From positions 1 through 41,408 of the forward strand of contig JAQCYU010000021.1 of NCBI GenBank assembly GCA_027682925.1: 41,408 nucleotides of DNA, in the 5' to 3' direction. A program made the translations under genes and the position numbers. This document shows positions 1 through 9,094 of this stretch, in pieces (the stretch's first letter is position 1; each line of letters opens with the position of its first letter). Source of the stretch: Coriobacteriaceae bacterium AF45-21. Lineage in GTDB: Bacteria > Actinomycetota > Coriobacteriia > Coriobacteriales > Coriobacteriaceae. The notes under the pieces were generated by a model that saw only the letters and a list, made by a program, of their open reading frames with translations, did no database searches and was not told the DNA's origin.

Positions 1-1059
1 ACTGACGGTCTTGGAGCGTCGGCAGAGCCTCGGGCGATGGGAGCGCCGCCCTCGCCCGCGAGCGCGAACTGGAAGCTGTCGCCCTCCGCCCAGTCGCGGC
101 CCTCGAGCGTCTTGGTGAAGAGTCCCGCGGTGGAGACGTCCCTGCCCTCGGTGGCCGTCGAGCGTCTTGGTGAAGAGTCCCGCGGTGGAGACGTCCCTGC
201 CCTCGGTGGCCGTTCCGTACGTGTTGGTGAACGCCGCAGTCGCGCCTGCTCGGTCACGGCGCCCTCGGCCCCCTCGGCCGTGGTCGCGTAGCCCTCGGCG
301 GCATCCTCGGTCACGGTATAGTGCGCGCCCACGGGTAGGCCGGAAATGATCTTCTCCCCGCCATCCTTAAGCGTGAAGTTCGCCTTGCCGTCCGCGAACG
401 TCACGGCGTGCTCGCCCTTGCCGAAGGTGCCGGAGACGGGCTCGCCGTCCCCGTCGGTCAGCGCGACCGTGAAGCCGAACTCTCGCTGGCTGTCGCCGCC
501 GACGACCGTCTTCTTGACGGTGAGGCTGCCCTCGCGGGACACGCTGTTGTGGGTCGTGTTGGTCTGCGACTCGTTCTCGCCCACCTCGACCTTTGCGGTA
601 TTGGCGATGTCGTCGACCGTAGCGGCATCGGCAGAAACAATCACGTCGAAGCTCAACGTGCCCGTAGCGCCTGCATTCTGTTGACCAAGAGACCAGGTAA
701 GGGTGCGTGCCGCGGCATCGTAGGCGGCACCGTCGGCAGAACCCTCAACATAGTTAACGCCCTTGGGCAGGACATCGGTCACCGTCACGTCGGCCGCCTG
801 CGCGGCGCCCCTGTCGTCGACGCTGTTATTGGCCCAGCCGATGGTATAGGTGAGGGTATCGCCCACGCCCACCGGTTTGCCATCCACATCGACCTTGGCG
901 CCCGAGGCGTCCGCCTTGGTGACGGTCTTGGTGTTGTCGTGCGGCGTGAAGGTGTTGGTGAAAGTCTTCTTGCCCCGCTCGTTGGAGATCTCGCCTTAAG
1001 GCCGGCGCCAGTCTGAGTCACCGTGATGTCGAAGGTGTAGGCGTGCGCATCGTCCTCAA
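1..1059 (-). pseudogene. Adhesin fragment: DUF11-like domain and distal Cna_B/SpaA domain
   Basis: Reading the frame that begins GEISNERGKKTF gives a DUF11-like domain (VGVGDTLTYTIGWANN, VLPKGVNYVEGSADG, LTWSLG; about 940-560). A SpaA/Cna_B domain follows (SLTVKKTVVGG, FTLKDGGEKIISGLP, HYTVTEDAAEGY; about 540-250). A one-base break near 995 and another near 245 separate it from its neighbours. After the second break the frame TAAFTNTYG is again pilin-like and enters the 55-bp duplication. If one duplicate copy is removed the protein continues LFTKTLEGRDWAEGD, a typical next SpaA domain. The window edge truncates the gene. Confidence 0.7.
104..213. repeat. Perfect 55-bp tandem duplication inside the adhesin
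   Basis: Bases 104-158 are repeated exactly at 159-213. The unit starts cgagcgtcttgg and ends ctcggtggccgt. Fifty-five is not a multiple of three, so the second copy shifts the adhesin frame, and deleting one copy restores a good SpaA-type domain. It may be a recent slippage event or an assembly duplication. Confidence 0.95.
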
Positions 1060-2979
1060 TCAGACATCGCCGCTTGCTTTCTCGGTCACGGTCGCGTGGT
1101 AGGTGCCCAGATTGGTGAAGCTGAGCTCGCCAAAGGAAACCTTGCCGTCCTTGTCATTCTTCGCCTCGATTGGGTAGCCCTCGAGAACATTGCCCGCACC
1201 GTCGGTGAGGGAGAGCTCGAAGGTGAATTCCCCCTCCTGGAGGCCGGGCTTGCGGCCTCCAGCGAGCACCTTGGTGAGCTTGGGGACGGACGCCGTGGCG
1301 GGGGCGGGGTCGAAGGTGTTGGTGAAGGCGGCGGAGGCGACCTGATCGGCCGAGATGGAGCCATCGGCCCTGGATCCCTCGGCTCCGTTCACCGCGGTCG
1401 TGTAGCCCTCGGCGGCACGTTCGGTCACCGTGTAGGCAGTTCCCGCGGGCAGCCCCGTGATCCTCGCCGTCTGGCCATCTTTGAGCTTGAGGGTCGCCTT
1501 GCCGTCCTCGAACGTCGCGTCACCGTAGGTGCCGGATACTTTGCGGCCCATGGCATCGGTGGCCTCAACCACAAACTTAAATATCTTGTCCGCGTCGACC
1601 GCCAGGCCCTCGCGCGCCGCGACGGTCTTGGAGACGTCGAGCTCGCCCGTCTTCACAGTGTTGGTCACGGTGAAGCCGTCCTTGGCGCCGCCGGTGACCT
1701 TAGAGCTGTAGCCCTCGACGGGCACCTCGGCCACGGTGTAGCGGACCTCGGAGCCGGACTCGGAGTACTTGGGCAGGCCCTTGAAGGAGCCCTTCCAGCC
1801 GTTGGACTCGTTGAGCTCGATCGACTGGCCGGCGTCCTCGCCGTCGGCGAGCAGGCGCACGGTGGCCTTCTTGGCCGCCGGGCCGACCCACTTCTTCTCG
1901 ACGGGCACCGAGACCTTGGCCGTGGAGGCGTTGGTCACGGTGAAGCCGCGCTCGGCGTCGCCGGTGACCTTCGAGCTGTAGCCCTCGACGGGGTCCTCGG
2001 CCACGGTGTAGGCGATCACGGAGCCGAAAGCATCACGCTGCGGCAGGTTGGAGAAGACGCCCTCCCAGCCGTCAGACTCGCTCAGGGTGATCGAATCGAT
2101 GACGGTATCGCCGTTCTTGAGATTTATTTTGACCTTATTAGGATGGGGGATCTTAGGGTTCTCCCAGACCTTTTTGACTGGAATGTTGATGTTCTCGGAC
2201 CTGCCGATGACAACACCGCCGTTGGCGCCGATGCCGCCTCCCAACGGCGCCGTATTGCCGGAGATCGTCAGCGACGTCTGACCGGCGCCGAGGTTATACA
2301 CATCCTCGCTCATCACAGATTTAAGCGCGACGTTCGGCGTGGCGTCGGTAAAGGACAGAGGCTCGCCGTTGTCACCATCGGGCGTGAATCGCGGGACATC
2401 GTGGTTTGTTGCCGCATAAGTGCCTTCGGGGTTAAACAGCCCACCGTCTTTGTACCAGTTGACCTTTCCGCCGCCCGGAGCGCGGTTGGCCAAGGTCAGT
2501 TTGTATTTGGCGTCTTTGAAGCCGATGAAGACAAGGTCGTCTCCCGCCCCATTGGCCGTGTTCCTGGCGATCAGGCCGCCGTTCTGGACGTAGACCTTGG
2601 CATCTCCGGTCGGGCAGAACCACATGCCGCCGCCTTGCTCTTTCGCATGGTTATCAACAACGAGGGCGTTTTCGATGTGGAGCGTGCCATAGCCATGAGC
2701 CTCGTTACCTTCGCTATACACGCCGCCGCCCATGCTCCAAGCAGTATTGTCTTTGATCTCGCCTGCGCTGAGCGTGACGTTATTCGAATAGGTATAGACG
2801 CCTGAATAGGTATAGACGCCTCCGCCGGCGGAAGCGGAGTTGCCAGATATGGACCCGCCTTGCATGGTGAAAGCAGTATTCCCCCTTTTCCCGCCTTGGC
2901 AGCCCGGGTCGACCACACACACTCCGCCGCCTTTGCCGTTGCCAGACGCAACGTTGTTCTTAATCTCTCCATCCTCCAT
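1060..2979 (-). CDS. Adhesin fragment: beta-helix end, two Cna_B domains and SpaA-like domains
   Basis: The segment continues the beta-helix repeats (GGSISGNSA, GEIKDNTA, GGGVYS) to about 2230. Two consecutive Cna_B domains follow (starts near 2180 and 1920), each ending in the conserved VEGYSSKVTG and FTVTN strands. After that come SpaA-type pilin domains (TGELDVSKTV ... AAFTNTFDP; LTKVLAGG ... TVTEKASGD). Cna_B and SpaA domains usually carry Lys-Asn isopeptide bonds and form rigid stalks on Gram-positive surfaces. The stop at 1060 is a frameshift artefact, because the next frame continues IEDDAHAYTFDITVTQ. Confidence 0.7.
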   Translation of the reverse strand: MEDGEIKNNVASGNGKGGGVCVVDPGCQGGKRGNTAFTMQGGSISGNSASAGGGVYTYSGVYTYSNNVTLSAGEIKDNTAWSMGGGVYSEGNEAHGYGTLHIENALVVDNHAKEQGGGMWFCPTGDAKVYVQNGGLIARNTANGAGDDLVFIGFKDAKYKLTLANRAPGGGKVNWYKDGGLFNPEGTYAATNHDVPRFTPDGDNGEPLSFTDATPNVALKSVMSEDVYNLGAGQTSLTISGNTAPLGGGIGANGGVVIGRSENINIPVKKVWENPKIPHPNKVKINLKNGDTVIDSITLSESDGWEGVFSNLPQRDAFGSVIAYTVAEDPVEGYSSKVTGDAERGFTVTNASTAKVSVPVEKKWVGPAAKKATVRLLADGEDAGQSIELNESNGWKGSFKGLPKYSESGSEVRYTVAEVPVEGYSSKVTGGAKDGFTVTNTVKTGELDVSKTVAAREGLAVDADKIFKFVVEATDAMGRKVSGTYGDATFEDGKATLKLKDGQTARITGLPAGTAYTVTERAAEGYTTAVNGAEGSRADGSISADQVASAAFTNTFDPAPATASVPKLTKVLAGGRKPGLQEGEFTFELSLTDGAGNVLEGYPIEAKNDKDGKVSFGELSFTNLGTYHATVTEKASGDV

Positions 2980-4508
2980 GGTGAACTCGGCGTTGCCTCA
3001 ATGTGAACTGCTCCAGAGGGATCTAAGGACCCCGCCTCCAGTTTACTGCTCCTGTTGCCGGAAATCTGACCACCAGTCATCGTGAACTTGGCTCTTTGGC
3101 TATCGCCCTCCCCCTCACTGTACGCAAGGACCGCGCTGCCTCGATAGCCGCTGTTGCCCTCGATGCTGCCTCCGCTCATGTCAAAGCGGGCATTGCCCAC
3201 CAACATGACGCCAGAAGATGTGAGGTGATAGCCGTTAGTGTCTCCGGTAACGACGATTCCGTTCTTACGGATAACGCCGCCCTTCATGACAACATGAGCG
3301 CCGTCCTTCGCGTGGACAGCGCCGCAATACGCGTCCTTAAGTTCGCACTGCTCGATAACGCCGCCCGTCATGGTAAGCGAAGCCTTGTCTCCCGACACGT
3401 CGATGACGCCCGTATTGACGGTGTTCGCAGCGCCGTCGCACACAACGGCCTCGTCAGAGAGCACAACTGCTCCCTTGCTAGAAATAATGGCGCCCTTGTT
3501 GTAACGACCCCTCAGAGACGCTTTCCCCGACAGCTCGAGGGATGCCCTCTCGGCAACATTGACCAGTACGGAGACGTCACTATTCTTTGTTGCCAAGATG
3601 GTATAGGGCTCATCCGACGTGATCTTAATCATCTTCCCGATAGGAATCGTGAGCGTGGAGCCGAGCTTCACGTGCTTTTTCAGGGTGATGACGGTTTCCT
3701 TGCCATCGGGGGCCTCGTTGACCAGCTCCTGAAGGGTCTTGGTGCTGTCATTGCTCACGGTATCGCCGACGCCGTCATCGATGGACTCGCGCGTGTAGAC
3801 GATATCGACGCCAAAGAACGGGAGGTTCTCCGAGCCGGTGATGTCGTCCATGCTGTTTTCGATTGTGATCTTTTGAACCGTGCTGCCGTCAAACATACCC
3901 GAGGGTATTTTGGTGAGGCCGCGCCCGATCGTCACATCCTTCACGCCATCTACGCCCGAGAAGGCTGCCGTGCCAACGGAAGTCACGGAATCCGGAATGG
4001 AAAACTGCTCCGGCAACGTGCCGTAATAGAAGGCGTAGTTGCCAATTGTCTCAAGTGTCCTGGGGAGCTGGACGGCAACGTTGCTCTGGATAAAGGCCCA
4101 GTCACCGATACTCCTCAAGCTGTCGCAAAGCCCCACGATCTTAACCGGCGCGTAGCAGAACGCATAGCCCGGAATGCTCTGAAGCGAGGACAGGTCCACG
4201 GACGCCCGCAGCTTTTTGCACTTGTAGAAAGCCCCCCAGCCCATGTTTGTCACCTTGCTTAGATTGGGCACGCTCACCAGGCTGGCGCACCCCTGGAAAG
4301 CAGAGGATCCGATGCTCGTCAATGTGCCCGGGAAATCGATGCCGGTCAAACTCGAGCAATTCTGAAACGCCCCATCTCCGATGGACTCAATTTCGCTCAG
4401 CGCGGTGACGGACGTTAGAGAGGTGCATCCGTCAAACATGTGCGAGGGGATCTTCGTAACCGATGCGGGCAACGACACGCTTGTCAGAGACGTGCAGCCT
4501 TTGAGCAC
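2571..4508 (-). CDS. Adhesin fragment: LRR_5 repeats followed by beta-helix repeats
   Basis: About ten BspA/LRR_5 repeats (pattern AFxxCxSLxxVxLPxSVTxI) are followed by a short linker (near 3750) and then beta-helix repeats built on GGxIxxN with regularly spaced TMTGG, VMKGG and DMSGG turns. The true sequence of this segment ends near 2993, where a G appears to be missing (GAVHIE should continue GNAEFTMEDG). The last 140 or so residues of the open frame are a shadow. The ATG at 4508 is internal to the larger protein. Confidence 0.65.
   Translation of the reverse strand: MLKGCTSLTSVSLPASVTKIPSHMFDGCTSLTSVTALSEIESIGDGAFQNCSSLTGIDFPGTLTSIGSSAFQGCASLVSVPNLSKVTNMGWGAFYKCKKLRASVDLSSLQSIPGYAFCYAPVKIVGLCDSLRSIGDWAFIQSNVAVQLPRTLETIGNYAFYYGTLPEQFSIPDSVTSVGTAAFSGVDGVKDVTIGRGLTKIPSGMFDGSTVQKITIENSMDDITGSENLPFFGVDIVYTRESIDDGVGDTVSNDSTKTLQELVNEAPDGKETVITLKKHVKLGSTLTIPIGKMIKITSDEPYTILATKNSDVSVLVNVAERASLELSGKASLRGRYNKGAIISSKGAVVLSDEAVVCDGAANTVNTGVIDVSGDKASLTMTGGVIEQCELKDAYCGAVHAKDGAHVVMKGGVIRKNGIVVTGDTNGYHLTSSGVMLVGNARFDMSGGSIEGNSGYRGSAVLAYSEGEGDSQRAKFTMTGGQISGNRSSKLEAGSLDPSGAVHIEATPSSPWRMERLRTTLRLATAKAAECVWSTRAAKAGKGGILLSPCKAGPYLATPLPPAEASIPIQASIPIRITSRSAQARSKTILLGAWAAACIAKVTRLMAMARSTSKTPSLLITMRKSKAAACGSARPEMPRSTSRTAA
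2787..2822. repeat. In-frame 18-bp tandem repeat in the adhesin
   Basis: An 18-bp unit (aataggtatagacgcctg) occurs twice in tandem and encodes the doubled peptide GVYTYS-GVYTYS in the beta-helix region. Unlike the 55-bp duplication it preserves the reading frame. Confidence 0.85.
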
Positions 4509-5007
4509 GCCCGTTATGGTGTCGGCGAAGGCGACATCTTTTGGAAACTCGATGCTTGTGAGGGCCGTAGCCCCCCCCGAAGGCGCTCGGGCCCGAAATC
4601 ATTTTGAGGGTGGAGGGGAGATCGATCTCCGAAAGGCTTTTGCAGCCCGTGACCATCGAGTTGGCGCTAATCTTCTCGACGCCCTCATCGAAATAGAGTT
4701 TTTCGAGCGAGCCGGCGTTTTGCAGCGTGCAACTGAAGTCCTTGATGGAGCCAGGGATATGGAGCTCCTTGACCTTTACGAACTTCCGGAAATACCATCC
4801 GCGCATGTTTTCGAGCGTGTCGGGGAGCGTCAGCTGCTCAACGTTCTTGGCCACGATACTAGACGAGAAAAAAAGTTCGGTGACTTTGTAGGTCTGGCCA
4901 CCATGCGCGATGGAGCTGGGTACACTCACCGCGGTCACACTGTCGTCGGCAACAATACATGTGATTTCCGCCGTGCCCTTATCCGTGGTCTCGCACGAAT
5001 AGGTCAC
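4432..5007 (-). CDS. Adhesin fragment: N-terminal region and first LRRs
   Basis: This open segment covers the region just after the signal peptide and the first BspA-like leucine-rich repeats (motifs such as LTLPDTLENMRGWYF and LHIPGSIKDF). The GTG at 5007 is not a real start, because the same frame continues upstream through residues EQFEITQDG into a clear signal peptide. The frame goes wrong at the C8 tract at 4571-4578. Everything the ORF encodes below that point is out of frame, while the adjacent frame resumes LRR sequence (TALTSIEFP). Confidence 0.6.
   Translation of the reverse strand: MTYSCETTDKGTAEITCIVADDSVTAVSVPSSIAHGGQTYKVTELFFSSSIVAKNVEQLTLPDTLENMRGWYFRKFVKVKELHIPGSIKDFSCTLQNAGSLEKLYFDEGVEKISANSMVTGCKSLSEIDLPSTLKMISGPSAFGGGYGPHKHRVSKRCRLRRHHNGRAQRLHVSDKRVVARIGYEDPLAHV
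4571..4578. repeat. C8 homopolymer (G8 in the coding strand) at a frame break
   Basis: Eight C residues on the plus strand lie exactly where the adhesin leaves its LRR frame. With seven, AFGG would continue ATALTSIEFP in frame. It is a candidate slipped-strand or base-calling site. Confidence 0.85.
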
Positions 5008-5148
5008 GCCGTCCTGGGTGATCTCAAACTGCTCCGCAGTATACGCAGTCCGCGATTCCGTGGCCGCATATGCGACACCGGCCGTCGCGCCAACGGATAA
5101 ACATCCGAAGCCGAGAACCAGCGCAAGGCAGAGAGCAGCGACTCTCTG

Positions 5149-5156
5149 CCCCCCCC
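5149..5156. repeat. C8 homopolymer (G8 in the coding strand) just before the adhesin signal peptide
   Basis: Eight C residues lie between the possible TTG starts and the hydrophobic core of the signal peptide (RVAALCLALVLGF). As given, the signal-peptide frame has no usable start codon. Seven G would join it to the TTG at 5215. Nine G would join it to the TTG near 5175, which has a purine-rich ribosome binding site upstream. Confidence 0.85.
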
Positions 5157-5306
5157 GCCGAAAACTTTCCTCTCCAATTCCCTTCTCCCCCTCTGGTGTC
5201 GCCTTCTCTTCCCAAGAGCGATCTATTGATTAAGGACAGTTAAAGACAACATTATGCCCAAAGAGGCCCATCATGGAGATAATCCACGTCTTCGCCCGAA
5301 ATGGTA

Positions 5307-5329
5307 ATTAATTGGCATGATTAATTGGC
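5307..5329. repeat. Short direct repeat upstream of the adhesin
   Basis: The 10-mer attaattggc occurs at 5307-5316 and 5320-5329, 13 bp apart, in the AT-rich region upstream of the adhesin. It could be a protein-binding site. Otherwise nothing gene-like is seen between 5216 and 5474. Confidence 0.4.
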
Positions 5330-5474
5330 GAACAACTGAACGAAGAGCAATCTACTAATGGCACATAAATGGCGGCGTCAACACCCGAAGTGCATAGTCT
5401 CCGATTCCCAGACAACACCACTTCGAGGCAAACGGTCCGACGCAAGGCCCAGGGCAGCCAGCTTCGAATTGGTT

Positions 5475-6667
5475 TTAGAGGCGGCCGAGGTCGCAGGATC
5501 GAGCAGCCGCTTCACCGGCACAGATGAGGTTGGTTGTGGCTTCTTGCACACCGAGCGCCTGGTCGAGGGGCATGGGCTTGCGGCAGATCGGAAGCACCAA
5601 GTCGATGCCCTGCTCATACACCGCATCCAGGTTGTCGGCACGACCGCCCACGACGGCAACAACCGGCTTGCCATAGCGCTTGGCACGGCGGGCCACGCCC
5701 ACCGGCGCCTTACCGGCGGCGGATTGCTCGTCCATATTGCCCTCGCCCGTTATGACCAGGTCGACATCGCGTACACGCTCGTCAAACCCCACGAGATCGA
5801 GCACCGTCTCCACACCCGAGCGTAGCTCCGCACCGAGCGCCAGCAGCGCGGCACCCAGGCCGCCGGCGCACCTGCGCCGGGCACGCCGAGCACCGAGCCA
5901 AATGTCCGTGCGCCCTCAGGTGTGCGCAACAACCCCTGGGCTCGAGCTCCGGCAATCGCAGCGTCGAGCAAGCGACCGTAGCCGACCATCCAGCTGTCGC
6001 ACCTGCTCAGCGCCTCGGCATCATCAGCCGGCAGACCCTTCTGTCCGCCGAACACCGCAAGCGCGCCGCGACGCCCCACGAGTGGGTTCTCGACATCCGA
6101 AAGCACAACGATACGAGCGCCATCCAAAGCCTGCAGCGCGGGCGCCAAATCAACGCTCGCCACCCGCTCAAGGCCTGCAAGACCGGGGGCGACATCGCAT
6201 CCCTGATCATCGACCACACGCGCGCCCAGCGCCTGCAGCATGCCGGCGCCACCGTCGTTGGTGGCACTGCCGCCCAGACCAATATAGAGTGTCTTTGCGC
6301 CCTTGCGAACCGCGCGAAGCATGAGCTCGCCCACGCCATAGGTTGTAGCAGCCAGCGCCGACGACTCCGTGCAAGGCGAATACCCAATGCCGGCCGCCTC
6401 GGCCATCTCGATGACCGCGGACTCGCGCTCGACATCAACCAGCATCCGGGCAGACGTGCGCTTGCCCAGGGGACCTGCCACCTCGCAGGTCACAATCTCA
6501 CCGCCGCACGCGGCAACGGCATCGAGCGTTCCCTCGCCACCATCTGCCAGCGGCAAAGCGCGCAGCTCGGGATCGGGCCAAACGCGGCGCACGCCTTCGG
6601 CAACGGCCTCCTCTGCCCGCGCACTCGACACGCTACCCTTAAAGGAGTCGATCGCCAGCAGCACACG
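5475..6667 (-). CDS. glxK: Glycerate kinase (GlxK/GarK family), frameshifted, fused in frame to TadA
   Basis: It should phosphorylate D-glycerate with ATP (to 2- or 3-phosphoglycerate) in the cytoplasm. Family motifs appear in order: LLAIDSFKGS at the N-terminus, PLADGGEGT, the glycine-rich GLGGSATNDGGAG, VLSDVENPLVG, and ITGEGNMDEQS...GKAPVGVA at the C-terminus. The frame breaks near 5866, where one base is missing in a GC-rich run (expected GAGAAGGLGAAL). The C-terminal 110 residues continue in the next frame to a TAA at 5475-5477. The corrected length of roughly 395 residues suits the family. There is no ATG at the kinase N-terminus. The only local candidate is a GTG at 6664, without a ribosome binding site, and the frame is open back into tadA, so the enzyme is probably made as a TadA-kinase fusion. 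Confidence 0.85.
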
Positions 6668-6799
6668 GCGGGGCCGGCGGCACGCAGGACCAAAGTCAAC
6701 CGCCGTGTCAGTATCCTCACCGGCACCTGCAAGTGCTGCGGCGTGAGCGGCGTGTGCTTCAAGATCGGCCCCACAACCGCAGCCAGCACCATCGGTGCC

Positions 6800-7253
<454 letters not shown>

Positions 7254-7304
7254 CGTTCGCCTTCCCTGTTGCAAATTCAAAACGATGCTATCATTACGAC
7301 TCAC

Positions 7305-7394
7305 GGAGAGATGGCAGAGCGGTTGAATGCGGCGGTCTTGAAAACCGTTGAGCGCGAGAGCGTTCCGGGGGTTCGAATCCCCCTCTCTCCGCCA
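7305..7394 (+). tRNA. tRNA-Ser (anticodon TGA)
   Basis: The acceptor stem GGAGAGA pairs with TCTCTCC (7384-7390), followed by discriminator G and an encoded CCA. The anticodon loop CTTGAAAA carries TGA, and the long variable arm (tgagcgcgagagcgtt) is the class II type of serine tRNAs. The T-arm GGTTCGAATCC is intact. It lies on the opposite strand between tadA and the TetR gene. Confidence 0.97.
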
Positions 7395-7397
7395 CTT

Positions 7398-7994
7398 TTA
7401 ATGATGCACCGGCGTCATGGTTCGCTCGAACAGTGCATCGACCACGTCGGCTATCTCAGGTCGACGCTCAAGATCGTGGCCCGATTCCCACCATATCGTG
7501 AAAAGTCGAATAATACCGCCGGCGACAAACTCAGACGTCGTCTCGAGTGACACGGGGGCCAGGGCATCCTCGGCAAGCACGTTCATCACACGCTCGCGGA
7601 TGGAGCGGGCAATGCGGTCGCAAATAACGTTGGTCAACATGCCCGACATGCTGCTTGCCAAAATGTTATCCATGAGCTGCTCGTGCGCCAGAATCAAATC
7701 CATGGCATCGTCCAAAATCGCGTGCCGAAGCGCGCGCACGTCCTCGGCAGACACTGCGCCGGCCTCATCGGGCTGTTTTTGCGGCAAGCCCGACATGAGC
7801 TCATCGATATAAAAGGCAAAGTAATCGTTCTTATCGCGAAAGTGCTTGTAGAACGTCGTGCGGCGAATCATGGCACGGTCGCACAGCATGGCAACCGTCA
7901 GGTCCTCAAAACGATGCTCCTCGAGAAGCTCGGTGAAGGCATCGAACAGGGCGCGGTAGGTTTTCTTAATGCGAAGGTCCACTGGTATCGCCAT
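7398..7994 (-). CDS. TetR/AcrR-family transcriptional regulator
   Basis: This is a 198-residue DNA-binding repressor. The N-terminal TetR helix-turn-helix is clear: IKKTYRALFDAFTELL, then FEDLTVAMLCDRA and the recognition helix RRTTFYKHFRDKNDYF. The C-terminal half is the usual variable helical ligand-binding domain. The start MAIPVDLRIKK was chosen because the frame upstream reads as junk, although the TGAGG before this ATG is unusually close and a TTG about 30 bases upstream is possible. It is divergent from lemA, so it may control lemA or itself. No ligand can be inferred. Confidence 0.88.
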   Translation of the reverse strand: MAIPVDLRIKKTYRALFDAFTELLEEHRFEDLTVAMLCDRAMIRRTTFYKHFRDKNDYFAFYIDELMSGLPQKQPDEAGAVSAEDVRALRHAILDDAMDLILAHEQLMDNILASSMSGMLTNVICDRIARSIRERVMNVLAEDALAPVSLETTSEFVAGGIIRLFTIWWESGHDLERRPEIADVVDALFERTMTPVHH

Positions 7995-8193
7995 CCTCAG
8001 GGCAAAGACAACGTTCGTCAATCTGTCGCATATCTTACACCTGTACCTCGCGCGCTTTGCCCCGGTGCCAACCCCGCCGAAAACATAACGCTTACCGGAA
8101 AGTTCGGCACGGCAAAACGTTGCGGGTATACTAGTAGCGTTATACCAACGGCAGCTGGCGCATGCCGCCGCGGCCATTCGAAACGGAGACATC

Positions 8194-8745
8194 ATGATTA
8201 CCGTCATCATCGGCATCGTTGTTGTCATTGTGATTGTCTGCGCCATCGCCGGCATCTACAACAACATGGTCACCAAGCGTAACCGCATCGATAACGCCTG
8301 GCAGAACATCGATACGCAGCTGCAGCGCCGCAACGACCTGATCCCCAACCTGGTCGAGACCGTCAAGGGCTACGCCAAGCACGAGCAGGAGACGCTCTCC
8401 GCCGTGATCAGCGCGCGCAACACCGCCGTCAAGGCCACCACGCCCGAGGCCAAGATGGAAGCCGACAACGTGCTGACCGGTGCGCTGCGCCAGCTCTTCG
8501 CCGTAGCCGAGGCCTATCCCGATCTTAAGGCAAACACCAACTTTACGCAGCTGCAGGCATCGCTCGAGGATACCGAGAACAAGATTAGCTATGCACGCCA
8601 GAGCTACAACGATTGCGTGCTCAGCTACAACAACGCCATTCAGACGTTCCCGGCTGTCATCTTTGCCGGCATCTTCCAGTTTAAGGAGCGCCAGGGCTTC
8701 GAGGCCGCCGAAGCAGCCCGCCAGGCCCCGACCGTCAAGTTCTAG
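8194..8745 (+). CDS. LemA family protein
   Basis: A 183-residue membrane-anchored protein. One N-terminal membrane segment (ITVIIGIVVVIVIVCAIAGIY, residues 2-22) is followed by the conserved LemA helical domain with NAWQNIDTQLQRRNDLIPNL, VETVKGYAKHE and the NKISYARQSYND helix. LemA proteins are mostly short helical-bundle proteins of unclear function exposed outside the membrane. It starts at ATG 8194 with GGAG six bases upstream, stands alone with its own terminator, and is divergent from a TetR gene. Confidence 0.95.
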   Translation: MITVIIGIVVVIVIVCAIAGIYNNMVTKRNRIDNAWQNIDTQLQRRNDLIPNLVETVKGYAKHEQETLSAVISARNTAVKATTPEAKMEADNVLTGALRQLFAVAEAYPDLKANTNFTQLQASLEDTENKISYARQSYNDCVLSYNNAIQTFPAVIFAGIFQFKERQGFEAAEAARQAPTVKF

Positions 8746-8781
8746 TAGTTTGACAGCGCATCCTTAATCGTCCAAATGTAT

Positions 8782-8827
8782 AAACCGCCCCGTCGAATGC
8801 ATACTTCGACGGGGCGGTTTCCTTTTT
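8782..8827 (+). terminator. Rho-independent terminator of lemA
   Basis: A perfect 15-bp stem (aaaccgccccgtcga with tcgacggggcggttt) with a short loop is followed by a T-rich run (tttcctttttc). It lies 37 bases after the lemA stop. Confidence 0.92.
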
Positions 8828-8829
8828 CG

Positions 8830-9094
8830 CGAGGTCCCCCTCTAAGCGCCGTGCATTTTTAGGAGTATTCAACATAACCAAGGGCTTCGGGCGCTACGAT
8901 AAATGCCAAAGACCGCGAATATCCCTGCAAATCAAACGCTGCCAGCCCGTAACCCCGCCCATCATCCGTAGAAAACATCGAGAAATCCCGATTTTTGCCC
9001 GAGGTCGGTATGCAGGGGCCTTCGATTGCAAAATACTCGCAAAAATGCACGTCGCCACCACCCCCACATGGCGCGAACCAAAACAAAAGCGCGG
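8830..9094. other. Unassigned intergenic sequence
   Basis: This stretch lies between the lemA terminator and a nested hairpin. A minus-strand frame is open across it (ending EALGYVEYS at 8859) but has no ribosome binding site, starts inside the hairpin repeat and resembles no family I know. I do not call a gene. It could be a decayed coding region or part of a larger intergenic repeat. Confidence 0.4.

Larger units (their letters stand above)
1..5215 (-). pseudogene. Secreted LRR / beta-helix / Cna_B adhesin, left-edge partial, multiply frameshifted
   Basis: One very large surface protein can be followed on the minus strand by switching frame at each break. From the N-terminus it has a signal peptide ending GVAYA (near 5065), BspA-type leucine-rich repeats (about 4950-3800), right-handed beta-helix repeats of the GGxIxxN kind (about 3500-2250), two Cna_B domains with VKKVWE and VEKKWV starts (about 2200-1640), SpaA-like pilin domains ending FTNTF, a DUF11-like domain (about 940-560) and another Cna_B/SpaA domain running off the left edge, where a sortase signal would be expected. 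Breaks lie at the two C8 tracts (5149, 4571), near 2993, 1060, 995 and 245, and at a 55-bp duplication (104-213). The predicted role is adhesion at the cell wall. Translation probably starts at a TTG near 5215 or 5175, since no in-frame ATG is seen. Whether it is a true pseudogene, a phase-variable gene or a badly sequenced intact gene cannot be settled here. Confidence 0.8.

Noticed and set aside
1096..2805. Long plus-strand open frame (569 codons) opposite the adhesin
   Set aside because: It is the complement of the Cna_B and beta-helix coding region. The protein is Gly/Asp/His-rich without motifs, and the minus strand carries clear domains.
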